NCBI GenBank assembly: GCA_017443985.1
Contig: JAFSXR010000028.1
Span: forward strand, 1 to 56,640
Direction of reading: 5' to 3'
From: Synergistaceae bacterium
Lineage (GTDB): Bacteria > Synergistota > Synergistia > Synergistales > Aminobacteriaceae
DNA: 56,640 bases
Positions 26,384 to 34,589 of this stretch are shown piece after piece. Each line of letters starts with the position of its first letter. Position 1 is the stretch's first letter. The position numbers and the translations under genes are program-made. The notes under the pieces are model-generated. The model searched no databases. It was given only the letters and a program-made list of their open reading frames with translations, and was not told the origin of the DNA.

Positions 26384-27003
26384 GCGCAAAAACTATTTTC
26401 ATTAATGCCCGGCTTGAGGCTTCATGTTTCAAACCGGGTCAGCTTTTGCTTGAAGATATTTCACTTCCGGAGATAGCCGTAGCAGGCCGCTCGAACGTCG
26501 GGAAATCTTCGCTGATCAACGCGCTGCTCAACACCAAAATAGCAAAGACGGGACAGACTCCCGGCAAGACACGCAGCATAAATTTTTACAACGTTGAAAT
26601 CAAAGATACAAATAAAAATTTCAGGCTCGTCGATCTGCCCGGCTACGGCTACGCGGCACGAAGCAGGGACGAGCGCAACGAATGGAAAAAATTAATTTCT
26701 GCTTATATGAAAGAGCGCGAGCAATTAAAATTAATTTTGCATCTCGTCGATTTTCGGCACGGCCTATTAAAAAACGATAAAGAGCTTCAAGAATGGATCA
26801 GAGCCTGCGAAAAAAATATTTTAGTAGTTTTCACTAAGGCCGATAAAATTCCAAAGGGAAAATGGCTGAACACAAAACAAAATTATGTTAAAGACGGTTT
26901 ATTTTCTTACGACATTCCGATAATAACTTCGAGCGAAAAAAAAGAAAGCGTTGATGTTCTGAGAGATTTTATCTCTAATTTTCTGGGTGAGTTGACAAAA
27001 TAA
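26380..27003 (+). CDS. engB: Ribosome biogenesis GTP-binding protein EngB/YsxC
   Basis: 207 aa. G1 is [16 protein letters not shown] (near residue 37), G2 [13 protein letters not shown]3 DLPGYGYA, G4 FTKADK and G5 TSSEKK. It supports 50S subunit assembly. It overlaps clpX by four bases and closes this operon. The -35 box of the next small gene lies within its last codons. Confidence 0.96.
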   Translation: MSAKTIFINARLEASCFKPGQLLLEDISLPEIAVAGRSNVGKSSLINALLNTKIAKTGQTPGKTRSINFYNVEIKDTNKNFRLVDLPGYGYAARSRDERNEWKKLISAYMKEREQLKLILHLVDFRHGLLKNDKELQEWIRACEKNILVVFTKADKIPKGKWLNTKQNYVKDGLFSYDIPIITSSEKKESVDVLRDFISNFLGELTK

Positions 27004-27019
27004 AAAACCGGACTAGAAT
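26992..27019 (+). promoter_or_regulatory. Strong sigma70-type promoter at the end of engB
   Basis: A perfect TTGACA (26992-26997) and TAGAAT (27014-27019) are 16 bases apart. The -35 lies in the engB 3' coding end. It would start a message near 27026 for the 41-aa gene. It is the best -35 match seen in the window next to the tRNA-Leu promoter. Confidence 0.7.
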
Positions 27020-27025
27020 ATACGG

Positions 27026-27059
27026 CCTTGCGTTCCGAACAGGACACAAGGTATTTTTT
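27026..27059 (+). promoter_or_regulatory. Hairpin with T6 tract directly before the ribosome site of the 41-aa gene
   Basis: CCTTG (27026-27030) pairs with CAAGG (27047-27051), with TCC/GGA pairing inside, and TATTTTTT follows. AGGAGG starts at 27060. The layout resembles the tig leader and suggests attenuation, or merely a stable 5' end. Confidence 0.45.
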
Positions 27060-27073
27060 AGGAGGAACAAATT

Positions 27074-27199
27074 ATGATTATGAAAATTAGAGAAGTAAAA
27101 GAAAAAGTTAATGCCGGCAGGAAAGCTGCTGAACAGTTAAAGAACATTGAGGAACTCACAAGAGTTGCTCAAAAAGCCGGTTATTCTCTTTTTATGTAG
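27074..27199 (+). CDS. 41-aa protein with Nif11-like motif
   Basis: A small ORF with consensus AGGAGG at the right spacing and its own strong promoter. The peptide begins MIMKIREVKEKVNAGRK and continues NIEELTRVAQKAGYSLFM. The C-terminal half fits the Nif11 leader pattern (EEL-LAKEAGY-F) by eye. Nif11 domains occur in nitrogen-fixation clusters and as RiPP leaders, where a core peptide would follow; here the chain stops at that point. A heptamer repeat and a convergent radical SAM gene follow. Function unknown. Confidence 0.65.
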   Translation: MIMKIREVKEKVNAGRKAAEQLKNIEELTRVAQKAGYSLFM

Positions 27200-27232
27200 A
27201 AGTTAAGAGTGAAAAACTCCTAACTCCTAGCT
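27185..27232. repeat. Heptamer repeat, copy 9, as an imperfect inverted pair
   Basis: AGTTAAGAGT faces ACTCCTAACT across five A, and one more CTCCTA unit follows. It separates the convergent 41-aa gene and radical SAM gene and may act as terminator for both. Confidence 0.55.
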
Positions 27233-29049
27233 TATTTCACGCACCCAATACCGCAAGCCGCACAGCCTGAATAACAATCCGCAGTTAAATTTCCATCGTA
27301 TGCTCTTTTTCTTTCACGCAGAAGAAAATTTTTAGTAAGTCCTACGTTTATAAAATCCCAAGATAATTTTTCGTCCTCGCCGCGTTCTCTCGTAAAAATT
27401 TCCGGGTCGAGCCCGCAAAATTCAAACGCCTCAAGCCATCGCGCTAAATCAAAATATTCTGTCCAGTTGTCAAATCTTGCGCCGGTCTCCCAAGCTCTTA
27501 ATATTACTCCGCAGGTTCTTTTATCTCCGCGTGATAAAACGCCCTCTAAAAAAGTCTGCTCTGGTTCGTGATAGCTTATTGACAATGCGCGGTCATGGAC
27601 TTGCGATTTTATTCGGCAGCCTTTCTCCTGTAATTCTTCGATTGAATTTTGACGCTCCCACTGAAAAGGCGTGTGAGCCTTAGGAACAAAGCCGGAGACG
27701 CTGACGCTGACACTTGCCCTCTTTCGTCCCATTGCGCGGCCTAATTTTAATGTCCTGTATGAAATTTCAGCGATTGCGTCTAAATCTTCGTCAGTCTCTG
27801 TCGGCAGGCCCATCATGAAATAAAGTTTTACACGTTCCCAGCCGCGTGAAAAAATTTCGTTGAGGCATTTTGTAATCGTATCTTCATCAATGCCTTTATT
27901 AATTACGTCGCGGAGTCTTTGAGTTCCTGCTTCGGGTGCAAAAGTTATTCCGCCGTGCTTTGAGCGCAGGCCCTCTAATTTTTCGGCAAGCCCGATTGAA
28001 AATCCGTCCATGCGCAAACTTGGAAGGCTCAATTTTGCGCGCCGTTCGTTGAGCGTCGGCGAGAGTTCGTCAATTAATTTTTCAAGTCCGTAATAATCGC
28101 ATGACGCGAGAGACAACAAGCCTATCTCTTCCCAGCCTGTTGAGTTTATTATGTTGAGAATGGATTGAGAAGCCTCTTCAAGTTTTCTTTGACGCACAGG
28201 GCGGCCCACCATTCCGGCCTGGCAAAAACGACAGCCCCGTCCGCAGCCCCTGAATAATTCAACAGCCGCCCGGTCATGAACTATGCTGACGCTTGGAACA
28301 ATCATTGAGTTTAACGTAAAAAATTTTTCAGCCGTCTGACGTTCAATAATATCGCCCTCATGAAAATACAGCGGAACATAAAAGCCTTTTAATTTTGAAA
28401 TTTCTTGTAATTTTTCGCTGCGCTTAAAATCTTTCATACTCTCAAGCAAATTTAATAACTGCGGCAAAAGTGCTTCAGCTTCTCCGACGCAAAAGACATC
28501 TATAAATTCGCTCAAGACTTCCGGCGTGTATGCTCCGTAACCTCCGGCAATTATTAACGGGGAATTTTCATCTCGCTCATGATTTTTTAAGGGCAGCCCC
28601 GAAAGATTTATCATCGTTAAAATATTTGTGTAGCTTGTCTCATGAGGAAGGGTAAACGCGATAACGTCAAAATCTTTCAAGGGCTTTTTATTTTCGATTG
28701 AAGCTAACGGAATTTCATTCAAGCGCATTAAATTTTCCATGTCCGGCCACACGCAGTAGGCGCGGTCAGCTAAATAACGAGTATAATCCCCTCGCCGCGT
28801 TGCGGCCCTCTCCCCCTTATCAGGGGGCGCAAGATTATATTCACTTATGAAGCCCTCAATAATTTGAAAGCCGTAATAACTCATTCCTGTTTCGTAAACG
28901 TCGGGGAACGCCAGACAGATTTTTAATTTTGCCTCGTCCCACGAAATTTTTTTATAGGGCCGCCATTCGCTTCCGCAGTAACGTGAGGGTCGGGAGACCT
29001 GCGACATTAATTTCCATTCGGGTGTTTCAAATTCGTTGAAATTGTACAT
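27232..29049 (-). CDS. B12-binding-domain radical SAM protein (TIGR03960-like)
   Basis: ATG 29049 (GAGGAGG upstream) gives 605 aa. The N-terminal half has a cobalamin-binding-like fold (LKICLAFPDVYETGMSYYGFQIIEGF, plus IIAGGYGAYTPEVLSEFIDVFCVGEAE). The radical SAM cluster motif is GCGRGCRFCQAG near residue 265, with TFAPEAGTQRLRDVINKGI after it. A cysteine-rich end reads YSGCAACGIGC. In Synergistota and Firmicutes this family sits between rodA and rplU-region genes; its reaction is unknown. The start overlaps the rodA end by 23 bases. Confidence 0.85.
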   Translation of the reverse strand: MYNFNEFETPEWKLMSQVSRPSRYCGSEWRPYKKISWDEAKLKICLAFPDVYETGMSYYGFQIIEGFISEYNLAPPDKGERAATRRGDYTRYLADRAYCVWPDMENLMRLNEIPLASIENKKPLKDFDVIAFTLPHETSYTNILTMINLSGLPLKNHERDENSPLIIAGGYGAYTPEVLSEFIDVFCVGEAEALLPQLLNLLESMKDFKRSEKLQEISKLKGFYVPLYFHEGDIIERQTAEKFFTLNSMIVPSVSIVHDRAAVELFRGCGRGCRFCQAGMVGRPVRQRKLEEASQSILNIINSTGWEEIGLLSLASCDYYGLEKLIDELSPTLNERRAKLSLPSLRMDGFSIGLAEKLEGLRSKHGGITFAPEAGTQRLRDVINKGIDEDTITKCLNEIFSRGWERVKLYFMMGLPTETDEDLDAIAEISYRTLKLGRAMGRKRASVSVSVSGFVPKAHTPFQWERQNSIEELQEKGCRIKSQVHDRALSISYHEPEQTFLEGVLSRGDKRTCGVILRAWETGARFDNWTEYFDLARWLEAFEFCGLDPEIFTRERGEDEKLSWDFINVGLTKNFLLRERKRAYDGNLTADCYSGCAACGIGCVK

Positions 29050-30154
29050 TGCCTGCTTCCTCCTCAATGTAAACGCTTGCAACTATGCCGAGTGATATAA
29101 AAATTGACAGCAGAGAGCTTCCGCCATAGCTCAAGAACGGCAGAGGCAGTCCCGTTACGGGCAAAAGTCCTATGCTCATTCCGATGCTCTCTAGCATTTG
29201 AAACCATAGCCACGCCGCCACGCCCGATACTAAAATTTTACAGCGTCTGTCCTTGCTGCTGATTCCGATGAAAATTATTCTGAATAAAAGAACGGTGAAT
29301 AAAAAAATTAATATCATATTTCCGGTGAAGCCGAACTCTTCTGAAAAGACGCTGAAAATAAAATCCGTATGAGGTTCAGGCAAAAATTTTAATTTGCTCT
29401 GTGTGCCGAGCATAAAGCCCTTGCCCGTAATTTCTCCGGAGCCGACAGCTATTTTTGATTGAATGACGTTATAGCCTGCGCCTAACGGGTCTCTCATAGG
29501 GTCGAGGAAAACTAAAAGCCTGTTCTTCTGATATTCTTTCAGCACAAAAATTATTAAGAACGGAATAGCAGAGAGGCCAAGCCCGATGATCGTGCCGAGA
29601 TATTTTAACGGGGTCCCGGCTGTAAATAGCATTATGAAAGAAATTACAAGATAAACTAACGCGCTGCCGGCATCAGGCTGAAGCAAAACTAAAAGCACAG
29701 GTAAAAAAATAATTCCAAGCGCAGCGAAAAATGTTTTCAAATCTAACGGAGGATAGCGGCTCAAAAATTTTGAAAGCACAAGAATTATTGACACCTTCGC
29801 AAATTCCGACGGCTGAAAGCGGACACTGCCGAAGCCGAGCCAGCTTTGCGCACCGTTGACTTTAGGGGCTAATAAATCCGTAAGTAACAGAAGCAAAAGC
29901 GCGAGCCCGAACAAAGCATAAGCGTTCTCAAGTAATTTTCTGTGGCCTATGAACATAACTAGAATCATCATGAAAAAACTGAACACAAGCCACGCAGTCT
30001 GCCTAAACGCAAAATCAAAGCCCCGTCCCGCTGTTCCTGATGCCGCGCTGTAAATGCAGAACACTCCCCACAAAGAAAGCATTAACGCACAAAAAAATAA
30101 TATCCTGTCGGCTAAGGATAAATCTTTTCTTAACGAAGTCCAGAAAAAATCCAT
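29027..30154 (-). CDS. rodA: Rod-shape-determining peptidoglycan glycosyltransferase RodA
   Basis: 375-aa SEDS-family polymerase with about ten membrane segments. Typical motifs are NGAQSWLGFGSVRFQPSEFAKVSIILVLS (the catalytic Asp/Glu region of SEDS proteins), LQPDAGSALVYLVISFIMLFTAG, and the late PVTGLPLPFLSYGGSSLLS. It follows minE, so cell division site placement and side-wall growth are encoded together. It overlaps the radical SAM gene downstream. Confidence 0.93.
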   Translation of the reverse strand: MDFFWTSLRKDLSLADRILFFCALMLSLWGVFCIYSAASGTAGRGFDFAFRQTAWLVFSFFMMILVMFIGHRKLLENAYALFGLALLLLLLTDLLAPKVNGAQSWLGFGSVRFQPSEFAKVSIILVLSKFLSRYPPLDLKTFFAALGIIFLPVLLVLLQPDAGSALVYLVISFIMLFTAGTPLKYLGTIIGLGLSAIPFLIIFVLKEYQKNRLLVFLDPMRDPLGAGYNVIQSKIAVGSGEITGKGFMLGTQSKLKFLPEPHTDFIFSVFSEEFGFTGNMILIFLFTVLLFRIIFIGISSKDRRCKILVSGVAAWLWFQMLESIGMSIGLLPVTGLPLPFLSYGGSSLLSIFISLGIVASVYIEEEAGNVQFQRI

Positions 30155-30166
30155 GCTGTGATTTTT

Positions 30167-30448
30167 TTATTCTTTATCTACGTCAACTTTTCCGCGCTTG
30201 ATTCTCAACACAGGAACGTTCGCTACAAGTGCGACCTCGTGTTCGTCGTGGTCAAGATCAATTTCAATTTTTTGCGTGTCAATGTCCATGTATTTTGTAA
30301 GAACGCCTATAATCTCTGAGCGAAGACTGTCAAGAAGCTGAGGGGATATGTCCGTCCTGTCGTGTATCAAGACTATTTTCAAGCGGTCCTTTGCTTTTCC
30401 TCTTGAACCTTCATTGCCTGAACCGAAAAGTCTTTTAAGAAAATCCAT
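30167..30448 (-). CDS. minE: Cell division topological specificity factor MinE
   Basis: ATG 30448, with GGAGG eight bases upstream, gives 93 aa. The N-terminal membrane-targeting helix is MDFLKRLFG. The MinD-activating segment is AKDRLKIVLIHDRTDISPQLL. The dimerisation domain ends with DHDEHEVALVANVPVLRIKR. It drives MinD off the membrane to make the pole-to-pole oscillation. Eleven-base-scale spacing to minD. Confidence 0.93.
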   Translation of the reverse strand: MDFLKRLFGSGNEGSRGKAKDRLKIVLIHDRTDISPQLLDSLRSEIIGVLTKYMDIDTQKIEIDLDHDEHEVALVANVPVLRIKRGKVDVDKE

Positions 30449-30467
30449 AAACTGCACCTCCCCTTTA

Positions 30468-31274
30468 TTATTTTTTCTTGCCTTTGAAGAATTTTTTAAT
30501 CTTGCTGAGAAATCCTCGCGTCGCGTAGCTCTCCAAGTCCATCAAAGGCACATCGCGGCCTAATAATCTTTCGGCTATGTTCAGATACGCCTGCGCCGCC
30601 GGAGAGTCAAGACTCATCGTCATGGGCTCGCCGTTGTTCGTTGAGCGTATGACGTTCTCATCTTCCGGGACAACTCCGATTAAATCAATCGAAAGGACAT
30701 CAAGAATATCATCTTTTGCGAGCATGTCGCCGTCCTGCACCATATTGGGCCTCAGTCTGTTAATTATTAATCTTATCGGGGACTTGCCCATCGACTCCAG
30801 CATTCCTATTATTCTGTCAGCGTCCCTGACCGAAGGAATTTCCGGTGTCGTTACGACGAGAGCTTCATCAGCTCCGGCTGCGGCGTTCTTAAATCCGCCC
30901 TCAATGCCTGCCGGACAGTCAAGCAGAATGAAATCAAATTCCGGTTTCAACTCTTCACAAAGCGCGACCATCTGGTCGGGTGTTACAGCATCTTTAGTTC
31001 TTGTCTGCGCGGCAGGAAGAAGATATAAACCCGGAACTCTTTTATCTTTCACGAGGGCCTGATTTAATTTGCAGACCTTTTCAATTACGTCGATAAAGTT
31101 ATAAACGACTCTGTTTTCAAGTCCCATAATTACATCAAGATTACGAAGTCCAACGTCCGCGTCAACCGCTACAACTTTTTTACCGAAGCGTGCGAGTGCC
31201 GCCGCAATATTTGCTGTCGATGTCGTCTTGCCGACTCCGCCTTTTCCCGAAGTCGTTACAATTACACGTGCCAT
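30468..31274 (-). CDS. minD: Septum site-determining ATPase MinD
   Basis: 268 aa. The deviant Walker A is TSGKGGVGKTTSTAN near residue 8. FILLDCPAGIEGGFKNA and VTTPEIPSVRDADRIIG follow. The C-terminal amphipathic membrane helix is FLSKIKKFFKGKKK. It recruits MinC to block Z-ring formation away from mid-cell. Distinguished from the FlhG homologue at 54653 by this helix and by its min neighbours. Confidence 0.95.
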   Translation of the reverse strand: MARVIVTTSGKGGVGKTTSTANIAAALARFGKKVVAVDADVGLRNLDVIMGLENRVVYNFIDVIEKVCKLNQALVKDKRVPGLYLLPAAQTRTKDAVTPDQMVALCEELKPEFDFILLDCPAGIEGGFKNAAAGADEALVVTTPEIPSVRDADRIIGMLESMGKSPIRLIINRLRPNMVQDGDMLAKDDILDVLSIDLIGVVPEDENVIRSTNNGEPMTMSLDSPAAQAYLNIAERLLGRDVPLMDLESYATRGFLSKIKKFFKGKKK

Positions 31275-31292
31275 TTAATATTAAATTCCTCC

Positions 31293-32051
31293 TTAAATTT
31301 CTTTCGCTGTTTTCTCAAATTTATTTTCGCGTATCATCGGCGTGCCATCCTCAAGAGTTATTAAAACACTTTTGCGCCAGCATGTCGTTGTTTTAGGATC
31401 GGCGTAGCATAATTTATTCGCTATCCTGACCTGCGGTGTCTCGAAGCAGCCAGCCCACACAAAAACATCTTCGCGCCCGTAGCCCCCGGCGTGAACAACT
31501 CCGAGCAGACGTCCTGCGACAATGACACTTCCGCCTGCAACAATCTCTGCGCCCGGATTTAGATGCCCCCAAACGATCACATCGCCTTCCGATTCGATAC
31601 GCTGTCCCGAACGCATTGAATTATATACGACCTTCAAAGCCGAAACAGGCTCTCTGTGTTCTTCTGCGACTTTAATATTTTCTGTCAGGACTGGATCAGG
31701 CGGCGCAATTTTTTCCGGCTCGGTCAAAGAAAGTCCGGCCGCTGAAAAAAGTTTCAAGCTCTCTTCATTTTTTGAGAGCCACGCAAAAATTTTTATTCCT
31801 TTTTCCCAGACTATGCTGTTTATCATGTGAAGAATTAACCTTCGCGAACATTTCCGGTTTAAGAAATCTAAAGCTATTCCCTGTTCTTCTGGAAGTTTGT
31901 ACGCGGCTGTCGGTATTCTCACAAGAAGCCTCAAAAGCTCATCTTCGGAGAGGCTCTCTGGAAGAAAAAATTTCATTCCGTAGTGCGTCCGCTCCATTTT
32001 AATTCTTATTCTGGAATCAGGTTTCCGTAATTTTTTTAATATATTTGGCAT
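31293..32051 (-). CDS. minC: Septum site-determining protein MinC
   Basis: 252 aa. The N-terminal FtsZ-inhibiting domain is poorly conserved. The C-terminal beta-helix domain is clear: RSGQRIESEGDVIVWGHLNPGAEIVAGGSVIVAGRLLGVVHAGGYG, then FVWAGCFETPQVRIANKL. First gene of minC-minD-minE-rodA. Confidence 0.92.
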   Translation of the reverse strand: MPNILKKLRKPDSRIRIKMERTHYGMKFFLPESLSEDELLRLLVRIPTAAYKLPEEQGIALDFLNRKCSRRLILHMINSIVWEKGIKIFAWLSKNEESLKLFSAAGLSLTEPEKIAPPDPVLTENIKVAEEHREPVSALKVVYNSMRSGQRIESEGDVIVWGHLNPGAEIVAGGSVIVAGRLLGVVHAGGYGREDVFVWAGCFETPQVRIANKLCYADPKTTTCWRKSVLITLEDGTPMIRENKFEKTAKEI

Positions 32052-32077
32052 ATCCCTCTAACTCTATTCCAAAGGCG

Positions 32078-32167
32078 TTAATTTTCTGCGTCCTGCAGGT
32101 ATTTTTTTACTGACAACAATATCATGTTTCTTGCCGCATGTACATCACGGCCTTTAATTATCCTCAT
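32078..32167 (-). pseudogene. Possible TnpB C-terminal fragment (IS200/IS605 type)
   Basis: A 29-codon stretch begins MRIIKGRDVHAARNMI and continues LLSVKKYLQDAEN. RDVxAARNMIL is the C-terminal catalytic-ribbon pattern of TnpB proteins (usually after a CxxC zinc ribbon, as H/DRDxNAARN). The zinc ribbon and the rest of TnpB are missing; TGA lies three codons upstream. It is probably the relic of an RNA-guided transposon nuclease. Short, so uncertain. Confidence 0.4.
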
Positions 32168-32325
32168 TAGTATTCAAAAATTTTGTAGTTCGGACATGTT
32201 CTTGTCGTTGCAATTTTTTTTGAGGCGTTCCGTTTTTCAAACAAGTACTTTATATTTTTGTATAGCCTCCTTTATTCTGAAATGTTGTTACAGCTAAATA
32301 ATAACCGTATCATTTTTAACACCGG

Positions 32326-32343
32326 AAGTATTATATAATACTT
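32326..32343 (+). promoter_or_regulatory. 18-bp perfect palindrome over the gatY -10 box
   Basis: AAGTATTATATAATACTT reads the same on both strands and contains TATAAT. It lies about 75 bases before the gatY start, so a dimeric repressor bound here would block the promoter. It is the clearest operator-like site in the gap 32052-32417. The rest of that gap is AT-rich with the TnpB-like fragment. Confidence 0.55.
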
Positions 32344-32417
32344 AGCGCAATTCATCTCCGGCTTACAGAAGCAGGAGTCTTCTCGCGAATTACGATAAAA
32401 AATCAGGAGGAAAAATT

Positions 32418-33263
32418 TTGCTTGTAACATCGCTTGAACTTCTCGAGGACGCGAAAAAAAATCACTATGCTGTCGGAGCGTTCAACGTTGAAAATATGGA
32501 AATGGTAATAGCGGTTTTGAAGGCCGCCGAAGAAACTAAATCGCCCGTAATAATGCAGACAACGCCGGGAACAATTAAATATGCCGGGGCAGATTTTTAT
32601 TTCGCTAACATAAAAGCCGCCGCAGAACGCGCTTCCGTTCCTGTCGTCTGCCATTTAGATCACGGAAATAATTTTGAAATCGCAGTGTCAGCTTTTCATA
32701 CCGGTTACACTTCGATAATGATTGACGGAAGCAAATTATCTTTTGAAGAAAATATATCTCTCACAAAATCTGTCGTAAAGGTCTGCCACGCAGGGGGCGT
32801 TCCCGTTGAAGCCGAGTTAGGCCGCGTGGGAGGCAAAGAGGACGGGCTCGACAACACTAAGACCGAAAATCCTTTCACGGATCCCGGAGAAGCCGCCGAG
32901 TTTGTTGAGCGCACAGGCTGTGATTCTCTGGCTGTCGCTGTAGGAACCGCGCACGGCGTTTATAAGGGAGTGCCGCAGATAAATTTTGACGTGCTTTCAA
33001 AAATTCATGAGCTCGTCAATATTCCTTTAGTGCTTCACGGGACTTCGGGAGTGCCTGACGAACAAGTCATTGAGTGCATAAAAACGGGAGTGTGCAAAGT
33101 AAATTACGCTACGGACTTGAGAATAGCTTTCACTCGCGGAATTAAAGAATACATTAAAAATAATCCCGACGCTTTTGACCCTAAGAAATACGGCGTTGTC
33201 GCCATTGAAGAAGTAAAAAAATATACGGCTCAAAAAATGCTGTTAATGGCAAAAAAATTTTAG
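32418..33263 (+). CDS. gatY: Class II tagatose/fructose-bisphosphate aldolase, catalytic subunit
   Basis: 281 aa, TTG start with AGGAGG upstream. Zinc and substrate motifs are VVCHLDHGNNFE (Asp and His), VPVEAELGRVGGKEDG, AVGTAHGVYKG and PLVLHGTSGV. Class II metal-dependent aldolases split fructose- or tagatose-1,6-bisphosphate to two trioses. The adjacent gatZ homologue favours the tagatose (GatY/KbaY) assignment; a glycolytic FBP role remains possible. gatZ starts 20 bases downstream. Confidence 0.9.
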   Translation: MLVTSLELLEDAKKNHYAVGAFNVENMEMVIAVLKAAEETKSPVIMQTTPGTIKYAGADFYFANIKAAAERASVPVVCHLDHGNNFEIAVSAFHTGYTSIMIDGSKLSFEENISLTKSVVKVCHAGGVPVEAELGRVGGKEDGLDNTKTENPFTDPGEAAEFVERTGCDSLAVAVGTAHGVYKGVPQINFDVLSKIHELVNIPLVLHGTSGVPDEQVIECIKTGVCKVNYATDLRIAFTRGIKEYIKNNPDAFDPKKYGVVAIEEVKKYTAQKMLLMAKKF

Positions 33264-33283
33264 TGGGGTGAATTAATTTAACC

Positions 33284-34567
33284 ATGAAAAATCCTTTGCT
33301 TAGTATCAGAAAAACTCATGAAGGCATACCGTCATACTGCACGGCTAATGAAATCGTAATCGAGGCAATTTTAGAGCAGGCGCAACAATTAAATCTTCAC
33401 GTCTTAATCGAAGGCACAGCCAATCAAATTAACCAGTTCGGCGGCTATACGGGAATGACCCCGAAAGATTTTAGGGATTATGTTTTTGCGATCGCCGACA
33501 AAATTAAATTAGACCGCGAAAAAATTATTTTGGGCGCGGATCATTTCGGGCCGCTGACGTGGGCTGACTTACCCGAAAAAGAAGCGATGAAAAATTCGTG
33601 CGAACTTGTGAGGCTTGCCGTGCTTGCAGGCTTCAAAAAAATTCATCTCGACACGAGCATGAAACTTGCTGACGATAATCCTGACGAAAGATTATCTGAT
33701 GATGTAATTGCCGGGAGAAGCGCAATTTTACTTGAAGAATGTGAAAAAGCGTATCAGGAGCTTTTGAAAGAAAATCCCGAAGAGGTCAGGCCGGTTTATG
33801 TAATCGGCTCGGAGGTTCCGATACCAGGCGGAACTCAGGAAGAGGACGCGGGGCTTCAAGTTACAAAAGTGAGCGACTTTGAAAACACTTTGAAAACGTA
33901 TCAGAAAAAATTTAACGAGCACGGAATTTCAGAACGCTTTGAAGATGTCATAGCCGTTGTCGTTCAGCCCGGCGTTGAGTTCGGAGACAAAGACATTCAC
34001 CCGTATAACAGGGAGGCCGCGAAAGATTTAAGCAACGCTCTGAAAAAATATCCTGATTTAGTTTTCGAGGGACACTCGACTGATTATCAGACACGCGAAA
34101 ATTTGCGCGAAATGGTCGAGGACGGAGTAAAGGTCTTGAAGGTCGGCCCGGCTTTGACGTTCGCATTAAGAGAGGGGCTCTTTGCCCTCAGCATGATTGA
34201 GAAGGAATTAATTTCGGAAGACAGGCGCGCAAATTTCATTGAGACGCTTGAGAAAGTCATGCTCGAAAATCCCAAGCACTGGCTCAAACATTATCACGGC
34301 ACTGAAAACGAAAAAAGAACGGCGCGTAAATATAGCTATTCCGACAGGTGCAGATATTATTTCAGCCTGCCTGAAATTAAATCGGCGATTAGAAAATTAT
34401 TTGAAAATATTGACGGCGTTGAAGTACCTGCCGGGCTTCTGTGTCAGTTCATGCCGGTTCAGTATAAAAAAATCCGCGACAATAAATTAAAAATGAAGGC
34501 GGACGCTCTTGTGAAAGATTTTGTAGCGTCAGTGGCTGATGACTACAATTACGCAGTAAAAAAATAA
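33284..34567 (+). CDS. gatZ: D-tagatose-bisphosphate aldolase non-catalytic subunit
   Basis: 427 aa of the GatZ/KbaZ family, which stabilises and activates the GatY/KbaY aldolase in E. coli. Recognised from VLIEGTANQINQFGGYTGMTP, KIILGADHFGPLTWADLP, KKIHLDTSMKLADD, VIGSEVPIPGGTQE and FEGHSTDYQT. Co-transcribed with gatY. The pair points to galactitol, N-acetylgalactosamine or tagatose breakdown, although no kinase or PTS genes are close by. Confidence 0.93.
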   Translation: MKNPLLSIRKTHEGIPSYCTANEIVIEAILEQAQQLNLHVLIEGTANQINQFGGYTGMTPKDFRDYVFAIADKIKLDREKIILGADHFGPLTWADLPEKEAMKNSCELVRLAVLAGFKKIHLDTSMKLADDNPDERLSDDVIAGRSAILLEECEKAYQELLKENPEEVRPVYVIGSEVPIPGGTQEEDAGLQVTKVSDFENTLKTYQKKFNEHGISERFEDVIAVVVQPGVEFGDKDIHPYNREAAKDLSNALKKYPDLVFEGHSTDYQTRENLREMVEDGVKVLKVGPALTFALREGLFALSMIEKELISEDRRANFIETLEKVMLENPKHWLKHYHGTENEKRTARKYSYSDRCRYYFSLPEIKSAIRKLFENIDGVEVPAGLLCQFMPVQYKKIRDNKLKMKADALVKDFVASVADDYNYAVKK

Positions 34568-34589
34568 AAGTAAAAGGGAGGTTTTTTGC

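Noticed and set aside
27074..29049. A RiPP cluster formed by the Nif11-like peptide and the radical SAM gene
   Set aside because: The genes converge, a repeat/terminator lies between them, and the radical SAM protein belongs to the family that normally accompanies rodA rather than peptide maturation.
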